A DNA stretch of 64,000 nucleotides from Fuerstiella sp. (GTDB taxonomy: Bacteria; Planctomycetota; Planctomycetia; Planctomycetales; Planctomycetaceae): contig JAKVAY010000041.1 of the NCBI GenBank assembly GCA_022447185.1, forward strand, positions 1 through 64,000, written 5' to 3'. Below the pieces are notes generated by a model. The model was not told where the DNA came from and made no database searches. It saw nothing but the letters and a program-made list of their open reading frames with translations. The stretch's first letter is position 1; every line of letters begins with the position of its first letter. The position numbers and the translations under genes are program-made. This document shows, one piece after another, positions 52,615-61,547 of the stretch.

Positions 52615-53754
52615 TCAGGCAGAGACAGGCTGCATCAGTTGCACGAATTCACGGAACAGGTAATGGCTGTCATGAGGGCCCGCAGAAGCTTCAGGATGAT
52701 ATTGCACTCCGAAAGCCGCGTGTTCTTTGTGACGGATGCCTTCGACGGTATTGTCATTGAGATTAATGTGAGTGACTTCCACGCTGTCCGGAAGTGAATC
52801 GGCGTCCAGTGCAAATCCATGATTTTGGGATGTAATTTCCACTCGGCCGGTGGCCTTATTCATGACCGGTTGATTGGCACCGCGATGACCAAACTGCAGC
52901 TTGAAGGTATTGCCACCGCAGGCCAGACCCAGCAACTGGACTCCCAGGCAGATACCGAAGATCGGTTTCTTTCCAAGTAAGTTGCGGATTGTGGTAATGG
53001 CATAGTCAAGGGGTTCCGGATCACCGGGGCCGTTGGACAGGAAGACTCCGTCCGGTTTGAGTGAAAGAACTTCTTTGGCTGTGGCGTTGCCCGGGACGAT
53101 GGTAACTCGACAGCCGGAGTCTGTGAGCCATCGGGGAATGTTCCATTTCATTCCGTAATCAATAGCGACGACGTGTGGGCCATCATCATCAGCAGCACAG
53201 GAGGTAAAACCGGCCGGTCGGCCGAGGTCGTTGAGTGGTGACGTCCAGCTGTCCACAGATTCCGGCATGACTTCACACACCAGATCTGCTCCCACGAGGC
53301 CAGGTCCCATCCTGGCTTTTTGAACCAGAGACGCGTCGTCATGATCTTTCGTGGAGATGATGCCTTTCATGGCACCGTCTATACGAATTTGCTTCACGAT
53401 TGCGCGAGTATCGATTCCCTGCAGACCGATGATGTTGTTTTGCTTGAGATAGGAGTCGAGTGAGCAGGTGGAGCGAAAATTACTGGGTTCTTCACAGAGT
53501 TCCCGGACGATGAATCCACGCAGGAAGAGGCCTCGGCTTTCCACATCTTCTTCATTGACGCCGTAGTTACCGATGAGTGGGTATGTCATCGTCACGATTT
53601 GTCCGTTGTAGGACGGATCTGTGAGGATCTCCTGATAGCCTGTCATGCTGGTATTGAAGACGACTTCACCGTGAATCTCGCCGGAAGCGCCGAATCCGGT
53701 GCCGCTGAACACGGAGCCGTTTGCCAAAGCAAGTTTTGCGGGTTGGGTGATCAT
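52615..53754 (-). CDS. carA: Carbamoyl-phosphate synthase small (glutaminase) subunit
   Basis: 379 residues from the ATG at 53754 (upstream starts add a non-conserved stretch). It releases ammonia from glutamine for carbamoyl phosphate synthesis, which feeds arginine and pyrimidines. The N-terminal domain ('GSVFSGTGFGASGEIHGEVVFNTSMTGYQEILTDPSY') and glutaminase domain ('FLSNGPGDPEPL', nucleophile Cys269 in 'FGICLGVQLLGLACGG', His353 and Glu355 in 'QYHPEAS') are intact. No carB is next to it. The region between carA and the divergent SDR gene (~200 bases) should hold the promoters. Confidence 0.97.
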   Translation of the reverse strand: MITQPAKLALANGSVFSGTGFGASGEIHGEVVFNTSMTGYQEILTDPSYNGQIVTMTYPLIGNYGVNEEDVESRGLFLRGFIVRELCEEPSNFRSTCSLDSYLKQNNIIGLQGIDTRAIVKQIRIDGAMKGIISTKDHDDASLVQKARMGPGLVGADLVCEVMPESVDSWTSPLNDLGRPAGFTSCAADDDGPHVVAIDYGMKWNIPRWLTDSGCRVTIVPGNATAKEVLSLKPDGVFLSNGPGDPEPLDYAITTIRNLLGKKPIFGICLGVQLLGLACGGNTFKLQFGHRGANQPVMNKATGRVEITSQNHGFALDADSLPDSVEVTHINLNDNTVEGIRHKEHAAFGVQYHPEASAGPHDSHYLFREFVQLMQPVSA

Positions 53755-53952
53755 ATGTCGCAGAATTCCAGGCGGTTTTTGGCGGATTTTTACCACAGGA
53801 TCTCAATCGGCTGAAGGATTCGCTGCAAACACGACCGGGATTCCGGGAAATAGGCACCATAAGCGAAGACTTCCGACCTGAGCCGGAGCGATGACGGCAG
53901 GCCCTTCGTTCACGGCGTGACACTTGGGACCGGTGCCGGTAGGCTGCAGCTC

Positions 53953-54708
53953 ATGTTTGGATCACTTGACGGCAAGCGAATTGTAGTGACGGGGGCATCG
54001 ACCGGAATTGGCTCGGCGATTGCCAGCGAATGTGCTGCTGCGGGTGCAGACATCGTAGTGAGTTATCGGACGTCACAGCACGACGCAGAGTCCGTTGCCG
54101 AGTCAATTCGGCAACAGGGACGGTCAGCCGACGTATTTGCCCTGGATCTGGCGAACGTTCAATCCTGTGACGATTTTGTGAGAGACTGCTGCAATTCCGG
54201 ACCGGTGGACGGTGTGGTGAATAATGCGGGAGCGGATCTGCTCACCGGAGAAATGAAGAATGCTGATTATTTATTGAAGTTGCAGACACTGCTGGATGTA
54301 GACGTGCAGGGAACCGTACGACTGGCCCGGGCATTTGGCATGCGTCTGAAACGGCAGGGCAGTGGCTGTTTGTTGACAGTGGGCTGGGACCAATCCGACC
54401 GCGGTATGGAAGGGGACAGTGGCGAATTGTTCTCCACGGCAAAAAACGCCATTATGGGATTCAGCCGTTCCCTGGCAATGAGTCTGGCGCCCGATGTTCG
54501 GGTTAATTGCATTGCACCCGGCTGGATTCGAACCGAATGGGGCTCAGTTGCGAGTGATCTCTGGCAGCGCCGAGTATTGGATGAAACGCCGCTCAAACGC
54601 TGGGGGCAACCCCAGGATGTCGCTTTTATTGCCAGGTTTTTATTGAGCGACGAAGCTGCATTCATCACTGGGCAGGTGATTAATGTGAATGGCGGAGCTG
54701 TGCGTTAA
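53953..54708 (+). CDS. Short-chain dehydrogenase/reductase-fold protein with Phe in place of the catalytic Tyr
   Basis: 251 residues from the ATG at 53953 (upstream GTG-type starts add an unlikely tail). The Rossmann part is standard: TGASTGIG (13-20), 'NNAGAD' (90-95), 'LDVDVQGT' and the C-terminal 'RVNCIAPGWIRTEWG' and 'FLLSDEAAFITGQVINVNGG'. In the Tyr-x3-Lys active site, the Tyr is Phe160 (Lys164 kept: 'ELFSTAK'), and the usual catalytic Ser position is in 'GWDQSDRG', most likely Gln147. It therefore probably does not follow the standard SDR mechanism. The gene precedes the DHPS-like and pabB genes on the same strand (~180 bases away), so a pterin-related role is a guess. Confidence 0.85.
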   Translation: MFGSLDGKRIVVTGASTGIGSAIASECAAAGADIVVSYRTSQHDAESVAESIRQQGRSADVFALDLANVQSCDDFVRDCCNSGPVDGVVNNAGADLLTGEMKNADYLLKLQTLLDVDVQGTVRLARAFGMRLKRQGSGCLLTVGWDQSDRGMEGDSGELFSTAKNAIMGFSRSLAMSLAPDVRVNCIAPGWIRTEWGSVASDLWQRRVLDETPLKRWGQPQDVAFIARFLLSDEAAFITGQVINVNGGAVR

Positions 54709-54892
54709 CACACGTGACCCGCGTCTGGCCTGGGACCAATCGTCTTCTTGAGTCGGGGTATCGTTTGATGACGCAATACTTCCGGGTGACCGAAACCTCA
54801 GTGAATTCCGGTTTTAACTGTCGGAATCACGAGTTGCATACACTGCGAACTCAGGGCACAAGTTGCCGCGGACGTGACTGAAAATTTAACCG

Positions 54893-56320
54893 TTGAAGAC
54901 TGAACTACTGAAAACTGAAAACACAAAAATTATTTTTGTCACCGGTCGACTTGCCGAGGCCGGACTGCGCGAAGTTGTGACGGAGCTGTCGGCGGAGTTG
55001 GGATTTCAATATGAAATTGCGGTACCCGGGATTCAGGTCGCGGCGCTCCTGCAGGCTAATATACTCCGAAAACGTCTGACTGTTTCCGAAGACACAGACC
55101 GTGTCATCCTTCCGGGCTGGTATCAGGGGGAGCTGGCTGATCTGGAAAACCACTTTGGGATACCGTTCGAACGGGGTCCGAAGAATTTTCACGACCTGCC
55201 GGAGTATTTTGGCATGGGGAAACGTAAGGACGTTTTGCTGGATCAGTACAGCATTGAAATCATTGCTGAGATCAATCATGCAACTCGACAGCCTGTCGAG
55301 GATGTGGTTCGTGAAGCACTGGAACTGATGACAGTCGGAGCAGATGTTATCGACGTGGGTTGCGTACCTGGGGAGTCCAGTCGTCGGGTTGGGGAGATTG
55401 TTCGTGAATTGCGGGAGCATGGGTTGCGAGTGTCTGTCGACAGCTTCGATCGGGCGGAGGTGGAACAGGCGGTCGCGGCTGGCGCAGAATTGATACTGAG
55501 CTGCAATCATTCGAACATCAATTGGGTGAGTCAGCTCGATACCGAAGTCGTGGTGATTCCTGATTCCCCGTCCGATATGGAGTCACTTGACCGGATTGTC
55601 GAGCGACTCACTAAAGACGGCCTTCGTTTTCGACTTGATCCTGTCATCGAGCCTGTTGGGATGGGATTTACTGCATCGCTGCAGCGATACATGCATGTTC
55701 GTTCCCGATATCCTGATTTGCCAATGATGATGGGAACAGGCAATGTCACGGAATTAACGGAGGTGGATTCGGCTGGTGTGAATATGATCCTGGCGGCGAT
55801 TTGTGAGGAATTGCAGATTCACAGTGTGCTGACCACTCAGGTTGTCAACTGGTGCCGTTCATCTGTGTCCGAGCTGAATGCAGCCCGAAGGATGGCCCAT
55901 CATTCTGTTGCCAGCCAGGTGATTCCGAAGCATCTGAGTTCGGACCTGGTCATGTTGCGGGACCCGCGCGTAAGAAATGAATCACAGACGTCTCTGGCCG
56001 CGCTGGCGGCGAGGTTAACGGATGCAAATTTTCGTGTGTTTGCTGAGTCCTGCGGACTGCATCTGATGAATTGCGATGGCCACTGGCAGGGAACTGATGC
56101 ATTCGGAGTGTTTTCGGCGGCTGTTAATGAAGGTCGGGTTCAGGTGGATGCTGGACACGCGTTTTATCTGGGTTATGAGTTGGCACGCGCGGAGCTGGCC
56201 CGTCATCTCGGTAAGGAATACGTTCAGGATGAGTCAGTGAGCTGGGGGCTGCTGGGGGAATGGAAAGCATCATCAGCGGTTCGTGGGAAACATTCGTCCG
56301 CTCGATCAAAGGATGTCTGA
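54893..56320 (+). CDS. Dihydropteroate synthase-related protein with N-terminal DUF6513-like domain
   Basis: 475 residues from a TTG at 54893. An in-frame stop lies just upstream and no ATG precedes the conserved 'IIFVTGRLAEAGLREVV', so the TTG is the best start. Residues about 10-125 look like the DUF6513 domain seen in proteins linked to tetrahydromethanopterin synthesis. Residues about 125-330 are a TIM-barrel DHPS-like domain ('IIAEINHATRQPVEDVVREALELMTVGADVIDVGCVPGESSRRV', 'LRFRLDPVIEPVGMGFTASL'). The canonical DHPS 'DIGGEST-P' is changed to 'DVGCVPGESS'. A related gene is in the C1-transfer clusters of methylotrophs and planctomycetes. It overlaps pabB by 8 bases. Confidence 0.85.
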   Translation: MKTELLKTENTKIIFVTGRLAEAGLREVVTELSAELGFQYEIAVPGIQVAALLQANILRKRLTVSEDTDRVILPGWYQGELADLENHFGIPFERGPKNFHDLPEYFGMGKRKDVLLDQYSIEIIAEINHATRQPVEDVVREALELMTVGADVIDVGCVPGESSRRVGEIVRELREHGLRVSVDSFDRAEVEQAVAAGAELILSCNHSNINWVSQLDTEVVVIPDSPSDMESLDRIVERLTKDGLRFRLDPVIEPVGMGFTASLQRYMHVRSRYPDLPMMMGTGNVTELTEVDSAGVNMILAAICEELQIHSVLTTQVVNWCRSSVSELNAARRMAHHSVASQVIPKHLSSDLVMLRDPRVRNESQTSLAALAARLTDANFRVFAESCGLHLMNCDGHWQGTDAFGVFSAAVNEGRVQVDAGHAFYLGYELARAELARHLGKEYVQDESVSWGLLGEWKASSAVRGKHSSARSKDV

Positions 56321-57776
56321 ACTTGTGACTGGTTCGATCCACATAGAGGAGATTCCGACTCAGCCTTCTGTCGGACGTGTGCTGCGGGCATTTCAGAACG
56401 AGCAATTTCTGATCCTGCTGGACAGCGCGATTACTGCGCGGTCGGATGACAGTCGATACACATTTCTCACGGCTGACCCAATCGACGTTGCTGTGATTCC
56501 GGATTGTCGTTTCGGCGATGATCCGTTTCGCAGGCTTCGTGACTGGCAGGGACGGATGATGGTCTCCCGAGACTCTGAGCTTCCTCCGTTTCGTGGCGGG
56601 ATCGCGGGATTGATGTCATATGATCTGGGACGCGCGTTTGAACGACTCCCTGAGATGGTGACGAATCGTTTCTCCACGCCGGTATTGGTAGCCGGTTTAT
56701 TTGACTGGGCGATCGTCTGGGACCATGTATTGTCGACTGTAGCGTTGTATGTGATTCGCATCGATTCCGAGACATCATCCGTGTCAGCGGAAAGGCAGAA
56801 CACTCGTATCGAATGGGTCAGGCGTCGTTTGAATTCGATGTGCCTTAGAGCAGACAGACTCGAAACCCGAGACGCAGGAACGTGTATTCCGTGCCGAGGT
56901 GCAACGGATGATGAATCTGATCAATCGGGTGGTCTGAGCAGTGACAGTGACGTACCGTATCGATCGACCTTTTCAAGGTCGGAGTATCTGTCCGCAGTTC
57001 AGAGAGTAATCGACTACATTGCAGCCGGAGACATCTATCAGGTGAATCTCTCTCAGCAGTTAACGGCTCCGTGGGTCGGATCTGCGTGTGATTTGTATCG
57101 ATGCGTGAGGTCTCAAAATGCGGCTCCGTTTTGCGGATTGTTTCAGACGCCAGAATTCTCAGTTGTAAGTGCTTCACCGGAACGATTCCTGAAGGTGCGG
57201 CAGGGTTGTTATGTGGAGACTCGACCGATCAAAGGGACGCGCCGCCGTCAGCAGTCGCCTATTGCCGACCTGTACACTGCGGATGAACTGTCGGCCAGCG
57301 AAAAGGACCGTGCTGAAAATGTGATGATTGTGGACCTTCTGCGGAATGATATTTCACGCGTATGTGAAATTGGGTCGGTTGAAGTGACAGGTGTGTGTGA
57401 GATCGAAGTGTTCGAAACCGTCCAGCATCTGGTTTCAACAGTCATTGGGAAATTACGATCCGATCGGGATGTCTGGGACTTGTGTGCCGCCTGTTTTCCC
57501 GGTGGATCGATCACCGGGGCGCCAAAGCTGCGGGCCATGGAAATCATCGCAGAACTGGAGAAGACCAATCGGGGAGCCTATTGCGGAAGCCTGTTCTACT
57601 GTGGTCCGGACAATGACTTTGACAGCAGCATTCTGATTCGCACGTTTGTTTTACGCAGCGGGCAAGTGGTGTTTCCGGTTGGTGGAGGAGTCGTAGCTGA
57701 CTCTGTGCCCCAGGATGAATTCGACGAAACACTGCACAAAGCGTCCGGAATGTTGCGGTCGCTTCGCCCGGAATAA
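56313..57776 (+). CDS. pabB: Aminodeoxychorismate synthase component I (PabB-like)
   Basis: 487 residues from the ATG at 56313, which overlaps the stop of the DHPS-like gene by 8 bases (ATGTCTGA). It makes 4-amino-4-deoxychorismate from chorismate, the precursor of p-aminobenzoate. The chorismate-binding domain carries the PabB signature PIKGT with Lys307 (anthranilate synthase has Ala there), 'AENVMIVDLLRNDISRVCE', 'GGSITGAPKLRAMEIIAELE', and 'GGGVVADSVPQDEFDET'. The N-terminal half is more divergent and is interrupted by a low-complexity linker near 195-215. The partner amidotransferase pabA and the lyase pabC are not next to it. The pairing with the DHPS-like gene points to pterin C1-carrier synthesis. 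Confidence 0.92.
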   Translation: MSELVTGSIHIEEIPTQPSVGRVLRAFQNEQFLILLDSAITARSDDSRYTFLTADPIDVAVIPDCRFGDDPFRRLRDWQGRMMVSRDSELPPFRGGIAGLMSYDLGRAFERLPEMVTNRFSTPVLVAGLFDWAIVWDHVLSTVALYVIRIDSETSSVSAERQNTRIEWVRRRLNSMCLRADRLETRDAGTCIPCRGATDDESDQSGGLSSDSDVPYRSTFSRSEYLSAVQRVIDYIAAGDIYQVNLSQQLTAPWVGSACDLYRCVRSQNAAPFCGLFQTPEFSVVSASPERFLKVRQGCYVETRPIKGTRRRQQSPIADLYTADELSASEKDRAENVMIVDLLRNDISRVCEIGSVEVTGVCEIEVFETVQHLVSTVIGKLRSDRDVWDLCAACFPGGSITGAPKLRAMEIIAELEKTNRGAYCGSLFYCGPDNDFDSSILIRTFVLRSGQVVFPVGGGVVADSVPQDEFDETLHKASGMLRSLRPE

Positions 57777-58041
57777 TTGAGCATTTGGCTGATTACGACG
57801 ATTGTTTCGGTCCGACGCGGGTGAGTTTGCTGAAACCTTTCGGCAAATCGTTCTCTCCCCGTTTCCCGCGTATTCGGACCTGGGACGACCATGCTCATAA
57901 AAATGTTTACGAATGGCAGGCCGAATCAAGATACGCCCGGCAGATTCTGCCGATAAGTACTGCGTGTTACCGAGCATGAGTTCATTGTGTGATACGGCAC
58001 AAGGATGACGAAAAACGTGTTTTCAGCAACAGGGCATCCCC

Positions 58042-58923
58042 ATGAGGCGAATTCGATCGTTGGTCTACATTGTGGCCCTCATCATATCCGAATCCGTACT
58101 GGCAGATCCGGGTTGGCTGGCAACATTTGGAGAGGCAGAACAGATTGCGTCTGAGCAGAAGGTTCCGTTACTGGTGCACTTTCATGCATCCTGGTGCGGT
58201 CCCTGTCGGCAGATGGACAAATATGTGTTTTCGTCTTCTGTTGTTCAGCGAGCACTTCGGGAGGGACTGTCAGCAGTCAAAGTCGACATTACGAAACGTC
58301 CGGATCTTAAGGCACGATTTTCAGTGGCTTCGATTCCCAGAGATGTCGTGTTGCATCCGGACGGGACGTTTGAAACGCTGAGCGTTGGCATGGTGCCGAA
58401 GGCGACATATTTGTCTCTGCTTCGTGACGCGGCAGCACGCGGTCGCGTTATTGCCATGACACTCATGGAGGATTCTGACTCGGACGAAATCGGAGCAGTT
58501 GTTCATAACTTCGAAGCGGTTCCGCCGTTGTCAAACGCATCTGCCGATGAAGAAATCATCGGATTGAGTGGCTATTGTCCGGTGATGCTGACTGGAAAAA
58601 AACGGTGGATCCGGGGAAAACAGACATTTGCGGAGCGGTATCGTGGCGTAGTTTACTATTTTAGCGACATGAGTCAGCGCGACGTATTTCTAAGAAATCC
58701 GGACCGCTACGCACCTCGTAATCTCGGGTGTGATCCTGTCATATTATTGCGGGAAAATCGTACTGTGACAGGACGGATTCGATATGGCGTTTTCTTCGAA
58801 GGCAATCTCTATTTGTGCCGTTCCGAGGAGACTCTCAGCGAATTCCGGCGACACCCTAGGCGGTACACACGAATTCAGCACGCCGTGAGGCCTTCAGAGT
58901 TAACCGGCCAGACGTTTCGATAG
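58042..58923 (+). CDS. Secreted thioredoxin-fold protein with two C-terminal YHS-like units
   Basis: 293 residues. A short signal peptide (about 1-21) leads to a thioredoxin domain (about 24-140) with the redox motif WCGPC (Cys52 and Cys55) in 'LLVHFHASWCGPCRQMDKYVF'. The cis-Pro region is 'VASIPRDVVL'. From about 175 there are two similar units: 'GLSGYCPVMLTGKKRWIRGKQTFAERYRGVVYYFSDMSQRDVFLRNPDRYAP' and 'GCDPVILLRENRTVTGRIRYGVFFEGNLYLCRSEETLSEFRRHPRRYTR'. Both have the Cys-Pro-Val/Asp-Pro-Val opening and 'F-x5-P-x-RY' ending of YHS domains, which are thought to bind metal. A periplasmic role in metal or thiol handling is plausible. The upstream gene, pabB, is 265 bases away. Confidence 0.83.
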   Translation: MRRIRSLVYIVALIISESVLADPGWLATFGEAEQIASEQKVPLLVHFHASWCGPCRQMDKYVFSSSVVQRALREGLSAVKVDITKRPDLKARFSVASIPRDVVLHPDGTFETLSVGMVPKATYLSLLRDAAARGRVIAMTLMEDSDSDEIGAVVHNFEAVPPLSNASADEEIIGLSGYCPVMLTGKKRWIRGKQTFAERYRGVVYYFSDMSQRDVFLRNPDRYAPRNLGCDPVILLRENRTVTGRIRYGVFFEGNLYLCRSEETLSEFRRHPRRYTRIQHAVRPSELTGQTFR

Positions 58924-59821
58924 ACAATTTTGGGGTTTCGGGGGGGAAAGACCCGGTTCGGACGACGTTGTCGAATGTTGCGGCTGTTTTGCGGTTGAAT
59001 TTTGCATCAACTTCCTTGAGAGCCATGGATCAGTAGAACATTCTCAGGAGTTCGATTGACACGGAACGGATAAGCGTTAATACTGCGCGTAGTTGAAGTC
59101 GTTGGTGGCTTCGATCAGGATTGCCTCAACATTCAGTCACACTGAACTGGTTGATTTGAATGTGTGATCCGCTACGAGTCTTCGCATAGTCTGGAACTCC
59201 ATCTTTGTCAGTTCCAACAGCTCATTTCGCCTTCTGCGAACCACCCATCGTGCTCGATCGGAAGAATTCACAGCTTGCATAAACCCGGTGAGCGATTGTG
59301 GTTTTGTGTTTGCAAATGGATTCCCAGGTTTAGTCGTTTGGGATTTGGGTAAATTCCGGTGAGATTGTCAACCGGGTGCGTATTTGGTCGCTTTGCAGAC
59401 TGGATCGAGTTCAAGTTTTTGTGACTCGGCCTTTGCAGACTGGAATTGTGGTTGCCAAATGGGCGTGCGTGGATGCACGAGTGTTGCAGTGGTGGCCGTG
59501 CTGCCGTCACGGATGCAAATCAGAATTCCTGATGTGGATCGGTTCTTTTGATGTGCCGACGCCTGAAGGGTTGTTGAGAGTTGCCGTGCTGCAGAATCGT
59601 CACTGATTTTTTGGCGAGGGGCCGGACTCGGCAGTCCCGAGAGGGAACGCTGACGGACTTCCTCATTCCTGTTATTGCTGCTCAGAGCAGTCATCGTTCA
59701 GAAGCCCTGAACTTAGCGCTGGAGGCGGGTGTCGTTGACCTGCCCAAATTGGGTCCTCAGGTCCAGTCTGTATGGCAGAGACTTGAGGCTTGCTTCCGGC
59801 CACTAACGGAAAACCGAGTCT
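58924..59821. other. Long leader/intergenic region upstream of rho
   Basis: About 900 bases without a convincing gene. It includes a 14-base direct repeat (CTTTGCAGACTGGA at 59391-59404 and 59431-59444). rho genes are often autoregulated through a leader that Rho itself terminates, so this region may have that function. Short frames here, including one running into the rho start, do not look like protein. Confidence 0.5.
59391..59444 (+). repeat. Two-copy 14-base direct repeat in the rho upstream region
   Basis: CTTTGCAGACTGGA at 59391-59404 recurs at 59431-59444, 40 bases apart (about four helical turns). It could be a paired protein-binding site or a chance duplication. Confidence 0.7.
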
Positions 59822-61465
59822 ATGCCAACGAGCAGTTCCCCCCGATCTGAAAGTAAATCGCGGGCGACCACGAGCAAGCGTCGCAGCCGCACCAAGACGG
59901 AGGATGTCGTGGACGAATCAACTCAATCCGAAGAAGCGTTTGGCGAGGGTGTCACCAGTGATGAGGCGGCGGAATCGCCTCGGCGCCGACGTTCTTCCGG
60001 TCGGTCGCGCAGGAAAACTGAGATCGAGGATACCGATTCGGGTCCGGAGGAGGCCGGTGAAACTCCGAAGAGGTCAGAGAGCAGCTCCGATGATGGTGGG
60101 CGAAGCTCGAGTGACAACGAAAGTGGGGATGACACCGCAGAGGACAATGGAGAAGCTCCGAAACGCCGCAGACGTCGTCGTCGTCGTCGTGGTGGAGGAG
60201 AAGGCTCACGTTCTGAAAACACTTCACGTGGCGGTGGGCGTCGTCGCGGTGGTGACGGACGACGGGGCGATGGGCGTCGCGGGGACGGGCGTCGAGACAA
60301 TCGACGTGGCGGACCATCTCGCCGAGGGCGACAGGTTCAGTCCAGTGGCGAAGTAATTGAAGGAATCTTTGAGGGTGTTTTGGAACTGCATCCAAAGGGT
60401 TACGGGTTTTTGCGCGATCCCAAAAAAAATTACGCGGCGGAAGACTCCAATCCATTTGTATCCAGTTCGGTTGTTGAAAAATTCGGTCTGAGAGCGGGCG
60501 TATTGCTGAAGGCCGACGTTGGACCAGGATCCCGAAATCAGGGGCCACGCGTTCGTGAAGTCGAATTGATTGATGGAGTGACTCCGGAGGAATACAAAGA
60601 AGTCAAGCTGTTCGATGATTTGACACCCGTCAACCCGTTCGAACATATTCGTCTGGAAACCGGTGCTCAGCCGGTCACGATGAGAGTCATGGATCTGCTT
60701 TGCCCGATTGGTAAGGGGCAGCGTGCGTTACTGGTTGCTCCACCACGTACCGGCAAGACGATGTTGCTTCAGGATATTGCCAACGCGGTGAGTGAGAACC
60801 ATCCTGAAATTCACCTGATTGTTTTGCTGATCGATGAACGTCCGGAAGAAGTTACCGAGATGAGGCGAATGGTGAAGGGGCAGGTTGTCGCGTCGTCGCT
60901 TGATGAAGACGTTGAAAGCCATGTTCGTCTGAGTCAGCTGATTATGGAGCGAGCCAGACGCATGGCAGAGTCCGGTAAGGATGTATTTATTCTGCTGGAC
61001 AGTATTACCCGGTTGGCGCGGGCCTTCAACAAATGGAGCAACACCGGTCGAACTGGCTCCGGCGGTCTGGACATTCGTGCTTTGGACATTCCCAAGAAGC
61101 TGTTTGGGACAGCACGCCGATTCGATGAAGGGGGATCGCTCACTGTCTGCGGAACGGCATTGATTGAAACCAACAATCGCATGGATGAGGCGATTTTCCA
61201 AGAGTTCAAAGGGACGGGAAACATGGAAATGGTGCTCAGTCGGGACCTTGCTGATCGACGCATCTGGCCATCGATTGATGTATCACGGTCCGGGACGCGG
61301 CGCGAAGAAAAATTGCTGGAGCCGGAGATTCTCGAAGGAATCACTATGCTGCGGCGAAGCCTGATTTCGCTCAGCCCCGTCGAAGCGATGGAACAGATGA
61401 CGAAGACGATGGAAAAGTTTCCCTCCAACAAGATCTTCCTGGAGAAGATTCGACAGGTTCTGTGA
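59822..61465 (+). CDS. rho: Transcription termination factor Rho with a long charged N-terminal extension
   Basis: 547 residues; Rho in many bacteria has ~420. The first ~175 residues are low complexity: acidic Ser/Glu/Asp stretches alternate with Arg-rich runs ('PKRRRRRRRRRGGG', 'GDGRRGDGRRGDGRR'). They replace the usual N-terminal helical domain and are likely disordered and RNA-binding. The RNA-binding cold-shock-like domain follows ('EGIFEGVLELHPKGYGFLRDPKKNY', about 180-245), then the hexameric ATPase with Walker A APPRTGKT (about 305-312), 'LLIDERPEEVTEMRR', 'ILLDSITRLARAFN', the Q-loop region and 'RRSLISLSPVEAME'. The DNA for the Arg run contains a CGT triplet repeat (60173-60190). Confidence 0.95.
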   Translation: MPTSSSPRSESKSRATTSKRRSRTKTEDVVDESTQSEEAFGEGVTSDEAAESPRRRRSSGRSRRKTEIEDTDSGPEEAGETPKRSESSSDDGGRSSSDNESGDDTAEDNGEAPKRRRRRRRRRGGGEGSRSENTSRGGGRRRGGDGRRGDGRRGDGRRDNRRGGPSRRGRQVQSSGEVIEGIFEGVLELHPKGYGFLRDPKKNYAAEDSNPFVSSSVVEKFGLRAGVLLKADVGPGSRNQGPRVREVELIDGVTPEEYKEVKLFDDLTPVNPFEHIRLETGAQPVTMRVMDLLCPIGKGQRALLVAPPRTGKTMLLQDIANAVSENHPEIHLIVLLIDERPEEVTEMRRMVKGQVVASSLDEDVESHVRLSQLIMERARRMAESGKDVFILLDSITRLARAFNKWSNTGRTGSGGLDIRALDIPKKLFGTARRFDEGGSLTVCGTALIETNNRMDEAIFQEFKGTGNMEMVLSRDLADRRIWPSIDVSRSGTRREEKLLEPEILEGITMLRRSLISLSPVEAMEQMTKTMEKFPSNKIFLEKIRQVL

Positions 61466-61547
61466 CGCCGTTGGTGAGGCTGCAGGCTGAATTGAACGCA
61501 GCTTGGTGCCTGTTGCGAACCGAAGTGGTTGTCCCGACCGTGTGGTC

